The translations under genes and the position numbers were made by a program. A stretch of DNA of 64,000 bases from Litoribrevibacter euphylliae (GTDB taxonomy: Bacteria; Pseudomonadota; Gammaproteobacteria; Pseudomonadales; Litoribrevibacteraceae). Position 1 is the first letter of the stretch. Each line of letters opens with the position of its first letter. Shown here piece after piece: positions 53,982 to 62,383 of this stretch. The DNA lies in the NCBI RefSeq assembly GCF_042646085.1, contig NZ_JBHRSZ010000004.1, positions 310,001 to 374,000 of the forward strand. The letters run 5' to 3'. The notes under the pieces were generated by a model that saw only the letters and a list, made by a program, of their open reading frames with translations, was not told where the DNA came from and did no database searches.

Positions 53982-55085
53982 CTATAGGTTGACCCACCAG
54001 TGAGTGGTCTTTTCATTGCCTTTGATGGTTAAAGGTGCGCCCATCTCAGGTGTTAATAACTCAACCTGATGGTTTTCTGCCAGTTTCGTAATTTGTTCAA
54101 ATGGATCCTTCCAGGAATGCAGTGCCAGATTAAAAGTGCCGTTATGAATAGGCATCATTCGTTGTCCTTTGAGATCCAAATGCGCTTGCAGACTTTGTTC
54201 AGGCAGCATATGAATTGCAGCCCAGTTCGGGTTGTAGGCGCCAGTTTCAATTAAGGTTAAATCAAAAGGGCCGTATTTTTCACCAATGTCTTTGAAGCCT
54301 TTGAAATATCCCGTGTCACCAGAGAAGAACACTCGGCTGTCGGGGCTTTTAATGACGTAGGATGACCAGAGCGTCTTATCTTTGTCATTTATACCTCGAC
54401 CTGAAAAATGCTGAGAGGGCGTACTAACGAGGGTGATCTCATTGATATGGAACTCCTGCCACCAATCCATTTCTGTGACTTTATGGTCATCAACGCCCCA
54501 AGCAATCAGATCGTTTCGATTGCCGAGTGGTACGATGAAATGCTTTACCTTGTCACTGAGCTTCTGAATGCTGTGTTTATCAAGATGATCGTAATGGTTG
54601 TGAGAAATCACAACTGCGTCTATCAAGGGTAAGGCTTCGATGGTGATAGGTGGTTGGTGGAAACGTTTTGGCCCAATAAATTGGAAGGGGGATGCCCGTT
54701 CAGAAAATACCGGATCCAGGAGAATCAATTTTCCTGACATCTTTATGAGCAAGGTAGAGTGACCAATCCGCCAGATGCTGTCATCGGCTGTGGACAATAT
54801 GTTTTCGGTCAAGAGCGGCTGTACCGGGATGTTTCCTTTGGGTTCTGTCTCGATGTTTCTGTGTTTAAACACTTCTTTGGCGTAGTTAAGGATGGAGCTC
54901 CATTCAAACTTAACTGTCGTATTCGATTCATTATGAAATTTACCGTCTCGATAGAAACTGTTTTGAGATTCACTTTCGAGTGCTGTCGGGGCTTTTGCAT
55001 CTAGAGAACTAACGGACATGACGGATACTCCCATAAGAAGAATTGTGCTGATGAACAGTGTAAATCGTCGTTTTCTTTTAGGCAT
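53982..55085 (-). CDS. Metallo-beta-lactamase-fold hydrolase (NAPE-PLD/UlaG-like)
   Basis: This 367-residue protein has an N-terminal signal or anchor (about 8-28). The metal site is SHNHYDHLD (HNHYDH at 162-167), with later FFSGDTGYF (bridging Asp) and a His in PIHNGTFNLALHSW. The block IWRIGHSTLLIKMSGKLILLD is typical of the NAPE-phospholipase-D-like group. The substrate is unknown, perhaps a lipid or lactone. It is divergent from a TetR gene, with a palindrome about 25 bp before its start codon. Confidence 0.88.
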   Translation of the reverse strand: MPKRKRRFTLFISTILLMGVSVMSVSSLDAKAPTALESESQNSFYRDGKFHNESNTTVKFEWSSILNYAKEVFKHRNIETEPKGNIPVQPLLTENILSTADDSIWRIGHSTLLIKMSGKLILLDPVFSERASPFQFIGPKRFHQPPITIEALPLIDAVVISHNHYDHLDKHSIQKLSDKVKHFIVPLGNRNDLIAWGVDDHKVTEMDWWQEFHINEITLVSTPSQHFSGRGINDKDKTLWSSYVIKSPDSRVFFSGDTGYFKGFKDIGEKYGPFDLTLIETGAYNPNWAAIHMLPEQSLQAHLDLKGQRMMPIHNGTFNLALHSWKDPFEQITKLAENHQVELLTPEMGAPLTIKGNEKTTHWWVNL

Positions 55086-55107
55086 AATTTGATCATTTAT
55101 TGAATAA

Positions 55108-55125
55108 ACTACACTGTGTAGTGTA
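55108..55125. promoter_or_regulatory. Overlapping palindromes, candidate TetR operator
   Basis: ACTACAC-T-GTGTAGT (55108-55122) has 7-bp arms, and the overlapping TACACT-GTGT-AGTGTA (55110-55125) has 6-bp arms. It lies between the metallo-hydrolase and its divergent TetR gene. Confidence 0.6.
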
Positions 55126-55135
55126 ATTGTGTTTT

Positions 55136-55163
55136 TTGAAAAGTAAACTAATAAGTGTAAAAT
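55136..55163 (+). promoter_or_regulatory. Candidate promoter of the TetR gene at 55202
   Basis: TTGAAA (55136-55141) and TAAAAT (55158-55163) are 16 bp apart; the palindrome stands just upstream. Confidence 0.5.
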
Positions 55164-55201
55164 TATGGATTAATGGTTAAATAGATAAGGCACAAAAGTT
55201 G

Positions 55202-55834
55202 ATGTTTGATCAAGGCGTTGATCCCCAAAGAAAGCTCTCTGTTTCAGAGAAAAAGCGGTTCGCAATTTTAGAAGCCGCAACAGAAACCTTTGTTGAGCAG
55301 GGCTTTCTTGCGACAAGTATGGATGCTGTGGCTGCCAAAGCTGGGGTCTCGAAGCGTACTGTTTATAACCACTTTCCCAGCAAAGAAGAGTTATTTTCTG
55401 CGATCATTCTTCAATTGCTAACTTACACTCAAGAGATCATGCAGCAACGTTTTGATCCTCATCGATCTATTCGAGAGCAGCTCATTCAAATCGCACAGCT
55501 TAAAACGAAATTGTTCACTAATGAGGATACGTTACCGCTGACTCGTTTAATCTTATCTGAAACCATCCGTGATCCGGAAAAAATGCTTAAGGTATTGTCT
55601 GAACTCGAAAAAACAGAAGCAGGATTTCTTGAGTTTCTTGAGCAGGCCAATGATGCTGGTCAGCTAAAAATCACCAACGCATCACGCGCTGCCAACCAGT
55701 TCTTTAGTCTGATAAAAGGGGAGCTGTTCTGGCCAATGATCATCAAAGGCCAAGGACTTCCTGATGACGAAACATGTCAGCAAGTTATTGAACAAGCAGC
55801 AGATATTTTTCTTTCCTATTATGGGGGGGAGTGA
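55202..55834 (+). CDS. TetR-family transcription regulator
   Basis: This 210-residue protein starts at ATG 55202; the TTG just before is not needed. The helix-turn-helix (about 15-60) reads AILEAATETFVEQGFLATSM, VSKRTVYNHFPSKEELFSAI. The C-terminal part resembles the AefR/TetR_C group (EKTEAGFLEFLEQANDAGQL). It probably represses the divergent metallo-hydrolase gene and itself. Confidence 0.9.
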   Translation: MFDQGVDPQRKLSVSEKKRFAILEAATETFVEQGFLATSMDAVAAKAGVSKRTVYNHFPSKEELFSAIILQLLTYTQEIMQQRFDPHRSIREQLIQIAQLKTKLFTNEDTLPLTRLILSETIRDPEKMLKVLSELEKTEAGFLEFLEQANDAGQLKITNASRAANQFFSLIKGELFWPMIIKGQGLPDDETCQQVIEQAADIFLSYYGGE

Positions 55835-55934
55835 AACACACCTGTTTCAAGGTTTTCTTGATACGTTAAATACTTTCTCCATGCGTTAAAGAATCTATAC
55901 TCACTGAATCATCCAGGGAATAAGGAGGATTCTT

Positions 55935-56471
55935 GTGTTAAACGTTTATCTCTCAGGTCTTCAGGGATTTATCGTCGAGTGTTTCGGCCAGAGGGTATGG
56001 GATGAGGTCGTTCCAGAAGACCTAAATAGTAGATTTCAATATGCTAAGCCAGAAGGCTGCCTGACAGGTGAGTTATTGGCGATATTCAGCCTGCTGGCGG
56101 ATTATGTTGGACAACCTTCCACTGAGCTTATTAAAGAGTTTGGCTGTTATTTATTTCCCCAATTGCTCGACTTTATGCCAGAAGCGCGACAAGACGATAT
56201 GAGCTTCAGAAGTTTCATGATCAGTGTCGGTCGTGTGATTCATAAAGATGTACAACGTCTCTATCCAGAAGTACAGGTTCCAAAAATTGACTTCATTCAA
56301 CAGGCGAATCAGCTCACTATGTTTTATCGTTCAGAGCGTAAGCTGTGTTATCTGGCTGAAGGGTTAATTGAGGGAGCGGCGGATTTTTTCCATGCAGAGA
56401 TAGAGTTAAGCCATCCCATTTGTATGCACCATGGCGCCGCTTATTGTGAAATCGTGATTTTGATTCATTAG
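55935..56471 (+). CDS. H-NOX (haem-nitric oxide/oxygen-binding) sensor protein, stand-alone
   Basis: This 178-residue protein starts at GTG 55935 with AAGGAGGA upstream. It has the single-domain H-NOX length and key residues: His103 as proximal haem ligand (GRVIHKDVQRLYP) and the haem-propionate motif YxSxR (Tyr131, Ser133, Arg135 in FYRSERK). Cys138, His160, Cys163 and Cys171 match in spacing the zinc site described for the Shewanella H-NOX. H-NOX of facultative anaerobes binds NO and controls a histidine kinase or a c-di-GMP enzyme encoded beside it. No such partner adjoins this gene: TetR lies upstream and a periplasmic-binding protein downstream. Confidence 0.9.
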   Translation: MLNVYLSGLQGFIVECFGQRVWDEVVPEDLNSRFQYAKPEGCLTGELLAIFSLLADYVGQPSTELIKEFGCYLFPQLLDFMPEARQDDMSFRSFMISVGRVIHKDVQRLYPEVQVPKIDFIQQANQLTMFYRSERKLCYLAEGLIEGAADFFHAEIELSHPICMHHGAAYCEIVILIH

Positions 56472-56503
56472 ATTGATTCACTGGTTTGATGCTATAACAC
56501 GAT

Positions 56504-57280
56504 TCAATGAATTTGGTATTCGATCTCTGAACTCTTAAGAGATGCTTCAAACCATTGGTATTTTTGAGTGAGGCCCCATTTTTCATAGAGCTCAGCAAGT
56601 CTTCCTGATTTATACAGCTCCAGCATTTGTTGTTCATAGATACGAATGAATTTGATTGAACGATGATTCTTTGCGAAGGCCAAATACAGCTTTTTTCCTG
56701 GTAAAACGGGTGTGAATTCGTAATTGCTGATGTCGATCTCTTCTCGAGTCGCAGTAAGCTTTAAGCTCTGTTCATAATCAAGCAAGAGATCAATTCGTTC
56801 AGCTTTGAGTAACTTAATTCCCTGTAGAATATTATTTAGCTCTATGTAATTAACCGAGGTGTTCAGTCGTTTCGCAAAATCATACCCTCGAATCCACCCG
56901 ACTTGTTTATCATCAATAAACAAAGAATCTCCATCTTTAAGAACCGGTTTAAACAGCGCAACTACAGGATCTTCAACTGCAAAGTGAAGCTCTGGGTATA
57001 AATAGTGACTTTTCTCGAGGTAATACTCTCCTACAATTGCATCTCTTTTATTTTGAAGTACTAGAGCTGTGGCTCGTTTCCAGGGAACGGTTTTTAGGCT
57101 CAACTCAAAGTCTTGTCCCTTATAGACGGCTCGCAGAATATCCCAGTAGAGGCCGCTACCATCCTTATTGGTGTAGTTTTGCCATTCTTCACAGACAATC
57201 TCAAGACGTGTTGGCACTTCATCTGTGATTACCAGAGCAGGAGAGATTATGAAGATTAGAAAGAGAGAAATTCGTTGCAT
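56504..57280 (-). CDS. Periplasmic solute-binding-like protein (SBP family 3)
   Basis: This protein has about 258 residues from ATG 57280 (MQRISLFLIFIISPALVIT signal peptide). An ATG at 57328 would add 16 polar residues before it. The body reads LEIVCEEWQNYTNKDGSGLY, WDILRAVYKGQDFELSLKTV, PWKRATALVLQNK, typical of the group. The C-terminus ends in a helix LYKSGRLAELYEKWG. It has no transporter partners. It converges on the H-NOX gene. Confidence 0.8.
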   Translation of the reverse strand: MQRISLFLIFIISPALVITDEVPTRLEIVCEEWQNYTNKDGSGLYWDILRAVYKGQDFELSLKTVPWKRATALVLQNKRDAIVGEYYLEKSHYLYPELHFAVEDPVVALFKPVLKDGDSLFIDDKQVGWIRGYDFAKRLNTSVNYIELNNILQGIKLLKAERIDLLLDYEQSLKLTATREEIDISNYEFTPVLPGKKLYLAFAKNHRSIKFIRIYEQQMLELYKSGRLAELYEKWGLTQKYQWFEASLKSSEIEYQIH

Positions 57281-57529
57281 TTCACGACTATCAGACGGTT
57301 GTAATGTATTTGAGCTTAGCAGACTCATCTATTGAATGAGGGAAGGTAGTAATAAATGCCAACCTTTCTGAGACGGCTGGGTAAAGGGATAGCCAACGTA
57401 ATTTAAAGAGTACCACTGATGAGAATCTTGTCTTTATCCTAATGTTAAGTAAATTGATCATTTGATTGATTTACTCAATATTATCGTGCAGAGTCTTTGG
57501 TGTCCGTTTACTTTCATTGGAGGAGTAGT

Positions 57530-58021
57530 ATGACACTGACTCAACATTGGAAAGAAATTGTAAATCTAGTAACCCAAGGCCAGCGTTCAAGCATGCATTG
57601 CGCTATCGCTTCTGTAGGTGATGATGGTGTTCCGAACATCACACCAGTAGGCACCGTATTTCTTAGAGATGATCACACCGCTTACTTTTTCGATTCTTAT
57701 ACCTCTCAATTTGCGAAGAACGTAAAGTCCAACCCAAATGTTTGCCTAATGGCTGTGAATACAAAGCGGTCCTTTTGGTTCTCTTCGTTCTTAAAAGGTA
57801 AATTCTCCTCTGCGCCAGGTGTTCGCCTGTACGGTACGGTTGGAGAATTGCGTGAGGCTACGGAAGAAGAGAAATCTGCCGTCCATCAACGTATTAAACC
57901 GTTGAGTTGGACGAAAGGCAGTAAGCTGTTATGGTCCGACTTTACCCAAGTTCGGGATATTTCTCTGACTGACTTCAGACCTGTTCAATATCCAAAAATG
58001 ATGGAGCATCTCTGGAATTAA
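57530..58021 (+). CDS. Pyridoxamine 5'-phosphate oxidase-like flavin-binding protein
   Basis: This 163-residue protein starts at ATG 57530 with GGAGGAG upstream. The split-barrel pattern is HCAIASVGDDGVPNITPVGT, YFFDSYTSQFAKNVKSNPNV and GVRLYGTVGELREATEEE. Such proteins bind FMN or F420-like cofactors; true PNPO activity is unlikely, as the PLP pathway enzymes have a longer form. The function is unknown. Confidence 0.82.
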   Translation: MTLTQHWKEIVNLVTQGQRSSMHCAIASVGDDGVPNITPVGTVFLRDDHTAYFFDSYTSQFAKNVKSNPNVCLMAVNTKRSFWFSSFLKGKFSSAPGVRLYGTVGELREATEEEKSAVHQRIKPLSWTKGSKLLWSDFTQVRDISLTDFRPVQYPKMMEHLWN

Positions 58022-58151
58022 ATGTTCAGTTAGTTTTTGCAAGAGCAGGGATAAGAGATCAATCCTTTGCTCTTGTCTATTACTTGTTCCTCTATCCCCC
58101 CAATTACAACTATCGGCTATAGTAGACTAATGAGTCTCTGAAGTTGTAGTG

Positions 58152-59039
58152 ATGTCCTTTACCCGATTTATTTGTTTCTTGCGTTTCTTATGTGGCTTTG
58201 GTTTGCTGATGTGCAGTAGTCTTGTCTGTGCCAAAGATACATTGAAATGGCTAGAGATGGATGCTCCTCCTTACCATATCCAAGCGGGAAAATTACACAA
58301 CCAAGGGATTGTCGATCAGGTTTCTCAGCTCATTCAGCAACACATGCCGAACTATTTGCACAGTGAAAGAGTTATGAACTTACCACGTGTAAAAGAGGTG
58401 ATGCGAATAGGTCAGGAAGTTTGTCACGCCTCTTTGTACAAAACTCCTAAACGTGAAGCTGTTGCGTATTTTTCACAAGTCCCGTCCACGATGTTCCCAC
58501 CTGTTGGCTTGACCATTAAAGAGGAGAGTTTTGAGCTATTTGATGAAAACCCGATGGTGTCATTTTCAGAGGTTTTGATTCGGCAGGATTTAATGGGAGG
58601 AATATCGAAAGGTCGCTCTTATGGTAAGTCGTTGGATAAGATCTTAAAGCAGTATGAGCGAACGGCACGTTTGGAACGTCGTTCTGGTGACGACATTTAT
58701 CAAGGGCTCTTCAATATGTTGCTTTATGGTCGGGTGGATTATATTTTGGGGTCGCCGTTGGAATCGGGTTTCGCTCAACGTAATCTGGCTGCGGAAAATA
58801 AAGTTTTCAACATTATGCTGAAAGAACGAAATAGCTATGACTTTGGTTTTGTAGCATGCTCCAAAACTCCATGGGGCAAACGCATTATTGAAGAAATCAA
58901 TGCAGTCTTGATTAAAATACGACCGACACCACAATACAAATCTTACTTTACCAAGTGGCTGGATGACTTGAGTAAAGGCTCTTTTGAAAAAGCCTACAAT
59001 GAACAGTTCCTTGTTTATGGAATAAATAAGGCGTCATAA
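58152..59039 (+). CDS. Periplasmic solute-binding-like protein, TIGR02285-type
   Basis: This 295-residue protein starts at ATG 58152 (a GTG is immediately before). The signal peptide (about 1-27) ends SLVCAKD. The body reads LKWLEMDAPPYHIQAGKLHN, GIVDQVSQLIQQHMPNYLHS and CHASLYKTPKRE, which fits the TIGR02285 group of uncharacterised periplasmic proteins related to SBP family 3. There are no permease genes. The role is unknown. Confidence 0.8.
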   Translation: MSFTRFICFLRFLCGFGLLMCSSLVCAKDTLKWLEMDAPPYHIQAGKLHNQGIVDQVSQLIQQHMPNYLHSERVMNLPRVKEVMRIGQEVCHASLYKTPKREAVAYFSQVPSTMFPPVGLTIKEESFELFDENPMVSFSEVLIRQDLMGGISKGRSYGKSLDKILKQYERTARLERRSGDDIYQGLFNMLLYGRVDYILGSPLESGFAQRNLAAENKVFNIMLKERNSYDFGFVACSKTPWGKRIIEEINAVLIKIRPTPQYKSYFTKWLDDLSKGSFEKAYNEQFLVYGINKAS

Positions 59040-59119
59040 CCATTTTGATTACGGTCAGTATTGGCTATATTAGTGCCTTCTGCCGCTTCAGATTCGGCTT
59101 TAGTAAAAGGATGTACACC

Positions 59120-59923
59120 ATGCTGTATCAACGAAGCCCTGTTACTGCAGGCATTTTAAGTCTTATCTATCCCGGTTTAGGACATCTTTATGTTGGCCGT
59201 TTTGAGCAAGCCGTCATCATTCAAGCCATTATCTATGGCCTTATCATATTACTTGGAAAGCTTGGTCTACTATCAACCGCGTTTGGTGCTTATGCCCTTA
59301 TGGCATGGTCTGCTCTATTGTATATTGGGGTTGCATGGCATTCGGTTCGTTTGGCCAAACAATGCGACCAATCCTACGCTCCGAAAGTGTATAACGCATG
59401 GTGGGGATATATTGGCTTTGTATTAGTATGGCAGCTTGGTTTTAATTATTTGGCCTATACCAACAACAATCTTTTGGGGGTGGGTGCGACGGTAGCAAAG
59501 ACTGAGTCTATGACGCCCTCGGTGAGGCGAGGCGAATTCCTTTTGATTGATACCAGAGACAAGCAGCTGGAGAGTGGAGATGTGATTGCTTTTTATGAAT
59601 CGGCAGAGGCTCTTTTTCCTTTGGTTAGCCGAGTTGCAGCAGTAGGTGGAGATCGGATCTCGATCATCTATGGTAAGGTCTATTTAAATGGTCAGCTTGC
59701 CGATGCGCTTTCAGTGCCGGAAGCTCTTCGACAAATGCCATATTCCTTGAGTATGGAGGAACGTATTGTTCCACAAGGTCAATTCTTTGTGCTCGGGGAT
59801 TTTCGTGATCAAAGCCAGGACAGCCGCTTCTTTGGCTCGGTACCTATGAGTAATCTGGCTGGCCGCGTCACGGATATTGTTATGTCTTCGCAGATGAGTC
59901 GATTAGGGCAGAGCGTTCAGTAA
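59120..59923 (+). CDS. Signal peptidase I-like (S26) membrane protein lacking the general-base Lys
   Basis: This protein has about 267 residues from ATG 59120, which has AAAGG 9 nt upstream; longer in-frame starts run back to 59045. The N-terminal half has about four helices with LSLIYPGLGHLYVGRF. The C-terminal S26 domain has the nucleophile box KTESMTPSVRRGEFLLI (Ser130) and the box GDFRDQSQDSRFFG. The general-base box reads PLVSRVAAVGGDRIS, whereas LepB has Lys-Arg-x-x-G-x-x-G-D: the Lys position is Ser (AGC). A His as in the ER-type enzymes is not there either. Active or not cannot be told from sequence. Confidence 0.8.
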   Translation: MLYQRSPVTAGILSLIYPGLGHLYVGRFEQAVIIQAIIYGLIILLGKLGLLSTAFGAYALMAWSALLYIGVAWHSVRLAKQCDQSYAPKVYNAWWGYIGFVLVWQLGFNYLAYTNNNLLGVGATVAKTESMTPSVRRGEFLLIDTRDKQLESGDVIAFYESAEALFPLVSRVAAVGGDRISIIYGKVYLNGQLADALSVPEALRQMPYSLSMEERIVPQGQFFVLGDFRDQSQDSRFFGSVPMSNLAGRVTDIVMSSQMSRLGQSVQ

Positions 59924-59966
59924 GTGTTTTAGTCTGAATAATGAAGTAATAACTATATATAGTAAT

Positions 59967-59995
59967 AAAGGCCTGAAACTTCAGGCCTTTTTCTT
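59967..59995. terminator. Terminator between the signal-peptidase-like gene and trpB
   Basis: Arms AAAGGCCTGA and TCAGGCCTTT with a 4-nt loop and flanking A- and T-runs can serve both convergent genes. Confidence 0.88.
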
Positions 59996-60020
59996 TTGTA
60001 GTTTTTACTGTCTATAAAGC

Positions 60021-61259
60021 TCATGCCTTGGTGATGCTGACGCCATAGTCTTTTCCATAGTTTTCAACCACAAAATCGATGTCCTTATCGCCTCGTCCAG
60101 AAAGATTCACCAGGATGGTTTGGCCTTGGTGATCTTTAGCCAGTTTCAGTGCGTAAGCAACGGCATGGGCTGATTCAATGGCCGGAATAATGCCTTAGTG
60201 ACGAGATAACGCAAAAAACGCATCAATGGCTTCTTGATCATCAATCACGTCGTAATGAACGCGTCCGGTGTCTTTCAAATAGCTGTGCTGAGGCCCAACC
60301 GATGGGTAATCAAGACCGCTGGCTACTGAGTAGACTTCCTGCGGCTCGCCTGCCTGGTCTTTCAGCATGTAAGACTTGAAACCGTGCATGATGCCAGGTT
60401 CGCCTTTTGACATGGTGGCAGCGTGTTCGCCATCCACATTTAAGTCTCGACCGGCTGGCTCGACGCCCCATAATTCAACGTCCAAATCTTCCAGAAAGGC
60501 GGAAAACATCCCCATCGCATTGGAACCACCGCCGACGCAGGCCACAACGTTTTGTGGTAGGTTGCCGGTTTGATCCTGGAATTGCTTACGTGCTTCATTG
60601 CCGATGATGGATTGGAAATCCCGAACCATCATCGGGAAGGGGTGAGGCCCCACCACCGAACCGATGGCATAAAGCTGAGTTACCGGGTCCTCCAGGTAGG
60701 CTTCGAAGGCTGCATCAACGGCTTCCTTCAAGGTTTTACGGCCGTGTGTAGCCGGAATAACATTGGCACCTAGGATTGCCATACGCACCACGTTCGGGTG
60801 TTCTTTTTGAATGTCCACTTCACCCATATAAATGTCACATTCCAGGCCAACCAATGCGGCTGCCGTTGCTAGGGCAACTCCATGTTGACCGGCGCCGGTT
60901 TCGGCAATGATTTTCTTCTTGCCCATTTTCTTGGCAAGTAAAGCTTCGCCCAAACAGTGATTAATTTTATGGGCTCCGGTATGGTTGAGATCTTCGCGCT
61001 TCAGATATATATCAGCACCAAATTCTCGGCTGAGGTTTTTAGCATGAAAGACTGGGCTAGGGCGGCCAACATAGTGTTGATAGAGCTCCGTCAGTTCCTC
61101 TCTGAACGCCGGGTCTTCACGGATCTCAAGATAGGCCTGAGTGATCTCATCCATAACGGCTTGCAGTTGTTCGGGAATAAAACTTCCGCCATATTCACCA
61201 AAGTAACCTTCCGCATTGGGTAAGCTGTGCTTAAAGGTATTCGTTATTCTATCGCTCAC
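60021..61259 (-). pseudogene. trpB: Tryptophan synthase beta chain, interrupted by an in-frame TAA at codon 355
   Basis: The frame starts at GTG 61259 with GGAGGAAGAT upstream and gives YFGEYGGSFIPEQL, KREDLNHTGAHKIN (PLP Lys98), AETGAGQHGVALATAAALVG (Glu120) and the phosphate loop CVGGGSNAMGMF. At 60197-60195 a TAA follows ALSRH. The family has Glu there (SRHEGIIPALES), so GAA to TAA is the likely change. The same frame continues GIIPAIESAHAVAYALKLA and LVNLSGRGDKDIDFV to TGA at 60021, giving 412 codons in all. The lost part holds the Ser (SGRGD) that binds the PLP ring nitrogen. No trpA adjoins it. Confidence 0.88.
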
Positions 61260-61605
61260 ATCTTCCTCCGGCGCTTTTCATATCCCGAAAAGTATAAATA
61301 GCTTCGCTCAAGACAACTTGTTTGAAATCAAGAATCTTAGGATCCGGGGACATCTCCGAATAGGCTTTGATCTTCAAAACATGACATCTTGATCAATAAT
61401 TGATTTTTTATGATTATAACAATACCTTAAAGTTGAGTTTGTTGTCAGTTGCATCTTGTAACTGAACACGGGAACTTCTATGGATATTGCCCGTTTGCCA
61501 AGCTTGATTAGCCTTTAAGAGAGCTTGCTATAGTTAATGGCGATCTGACCTTTTGGGTAAACAGAGTCATAAAGAGTTATGAAAAGCATTCCAATGAGAG
61601 GATCT
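61260..61605. other. 346-bp gap, no gene recognised
   Basis: This is the divergent upstream region of trpB and the solute-binding protein gene. I see no RNA gene, no convincing open frame, and no clear trp operator. A TTGATCAATAATTGA stretch at 61389 is not a good FNR box. Confidence 0.5.
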
Positions 61606-62361
61606 ATGCAGAGTTCTCGACGTATTATTTTGCTACTAGGGGTTGTTTGTTTTTGTTTCTTCGGTGCTTCTCGTCTGTATGCCGAACCGAAACAAATCAT
61701 CTTTTACGATGAGTACCCGCCGTTTTCATTCCAAAAAAACGGTGAGGCGCAAGGATTATGGGTTGATTTGATCGAAGCGATATTGACTGATATGCAAGTG
61801 CCGTATGAGCTTCAAATTTATCCCTTTAAGCGGGCCTTACATTCTGCAAAAAACGGCGATGGTGTGGTTGTTGGTGTTGTTAAAAATGAGCAACGCACCA
61901 CTTTTCTGGATTACTCTGAGCCTTTTTATGTTGAAAAAAATCTTCTTTGGATGCGCAAAGGGCATGCATTCAAGTTTACCAATGTTGAAGATCTAAAAGG
62001 TTATTCTCTTGGTATCAAGCTCGGTTGGAGTTATGGCGACGAGTTTGATCATGCGAAAGAAGCAGAATTATTTTCTATAATAGATGGCGATACCAAACAA
62101 CTGTATGCGCTTTTGGATGCCAAACGTTTGGATGCCGTGGTGGATAATGACTTAGCTGCACAACGTTTAATCCCTAAGCTGAACTTATCACACGAATTAG
62201 AAAGCTTGTCGGAGCCTTTGCTGTTGGCCAACATTTATTTGGCGACTCAAAAGGGTCGTGATCCAGAGTTTCTGGCTGCTTTTAATCGAAGTCTGAAAAA
62301 ATTGAAAAGCAGCAATCGTCTAGCGGAAATACAGGCCCGGTTTCGCGAAACGATGAATTAG
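61606..62361 (+). CDS. Periplasmic solute-binding-like protein (SBP family 3)
   Basis: This 251-residue protein starts at ATG 61606, with AGAGGA upstream; an ATG at 61579 would add nine residues. The signal peptide (about 1-30) ends SRLYAEP. The body reads YDEYPPFSFQKNGEAQGLWV, DLIEAILTDMQVPYELQIYP, FKRALHSAKNGDG and DYSEPFYVEKN, the classical family 3 pattern for amino-acid-like ligands. It has no ABC partners. An AraC gene converges on it. Confidence 0.82.
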   Translation: MQSSRRIILLLGVVCFCFFGASRLYAEPKQIIFYDEYPPFSFQKNGEAQGLWVDLIEAILTDMQVPYELQIYPFKRALHSAKNGDGVVVGVVKNEQRTTFLDYSEPFYVEKNLLWMRKGHAFKFTNVEDLKGYSLGIKLGWSYGDEFDHAKEAELFSIIDGDTKQLYALLDAKRLDAVVDNDLAAQRLIPKLNLSHELESLSEPLLLANIYLATQKGRDPEFLAAFNRSLKKLKSSNRLAEIQARFRETMN

Positions 62362-62383
62362 GCCCCTTAATGTTGTTTCCTAC

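Noticed and set aside
60021..60194. Separate small gene after the trpB stop
   Set aside because: The frame continues the TrpB sequence (GIIPAIES to SGRGDKD), so it is the cut-off C-terminus, not an independent gene.
61389..61403. TTGATCAATAATTGA as an FNR box near trpB
   Set aside because: The right half reads AATTG at the proper position, so only one half-site fits.
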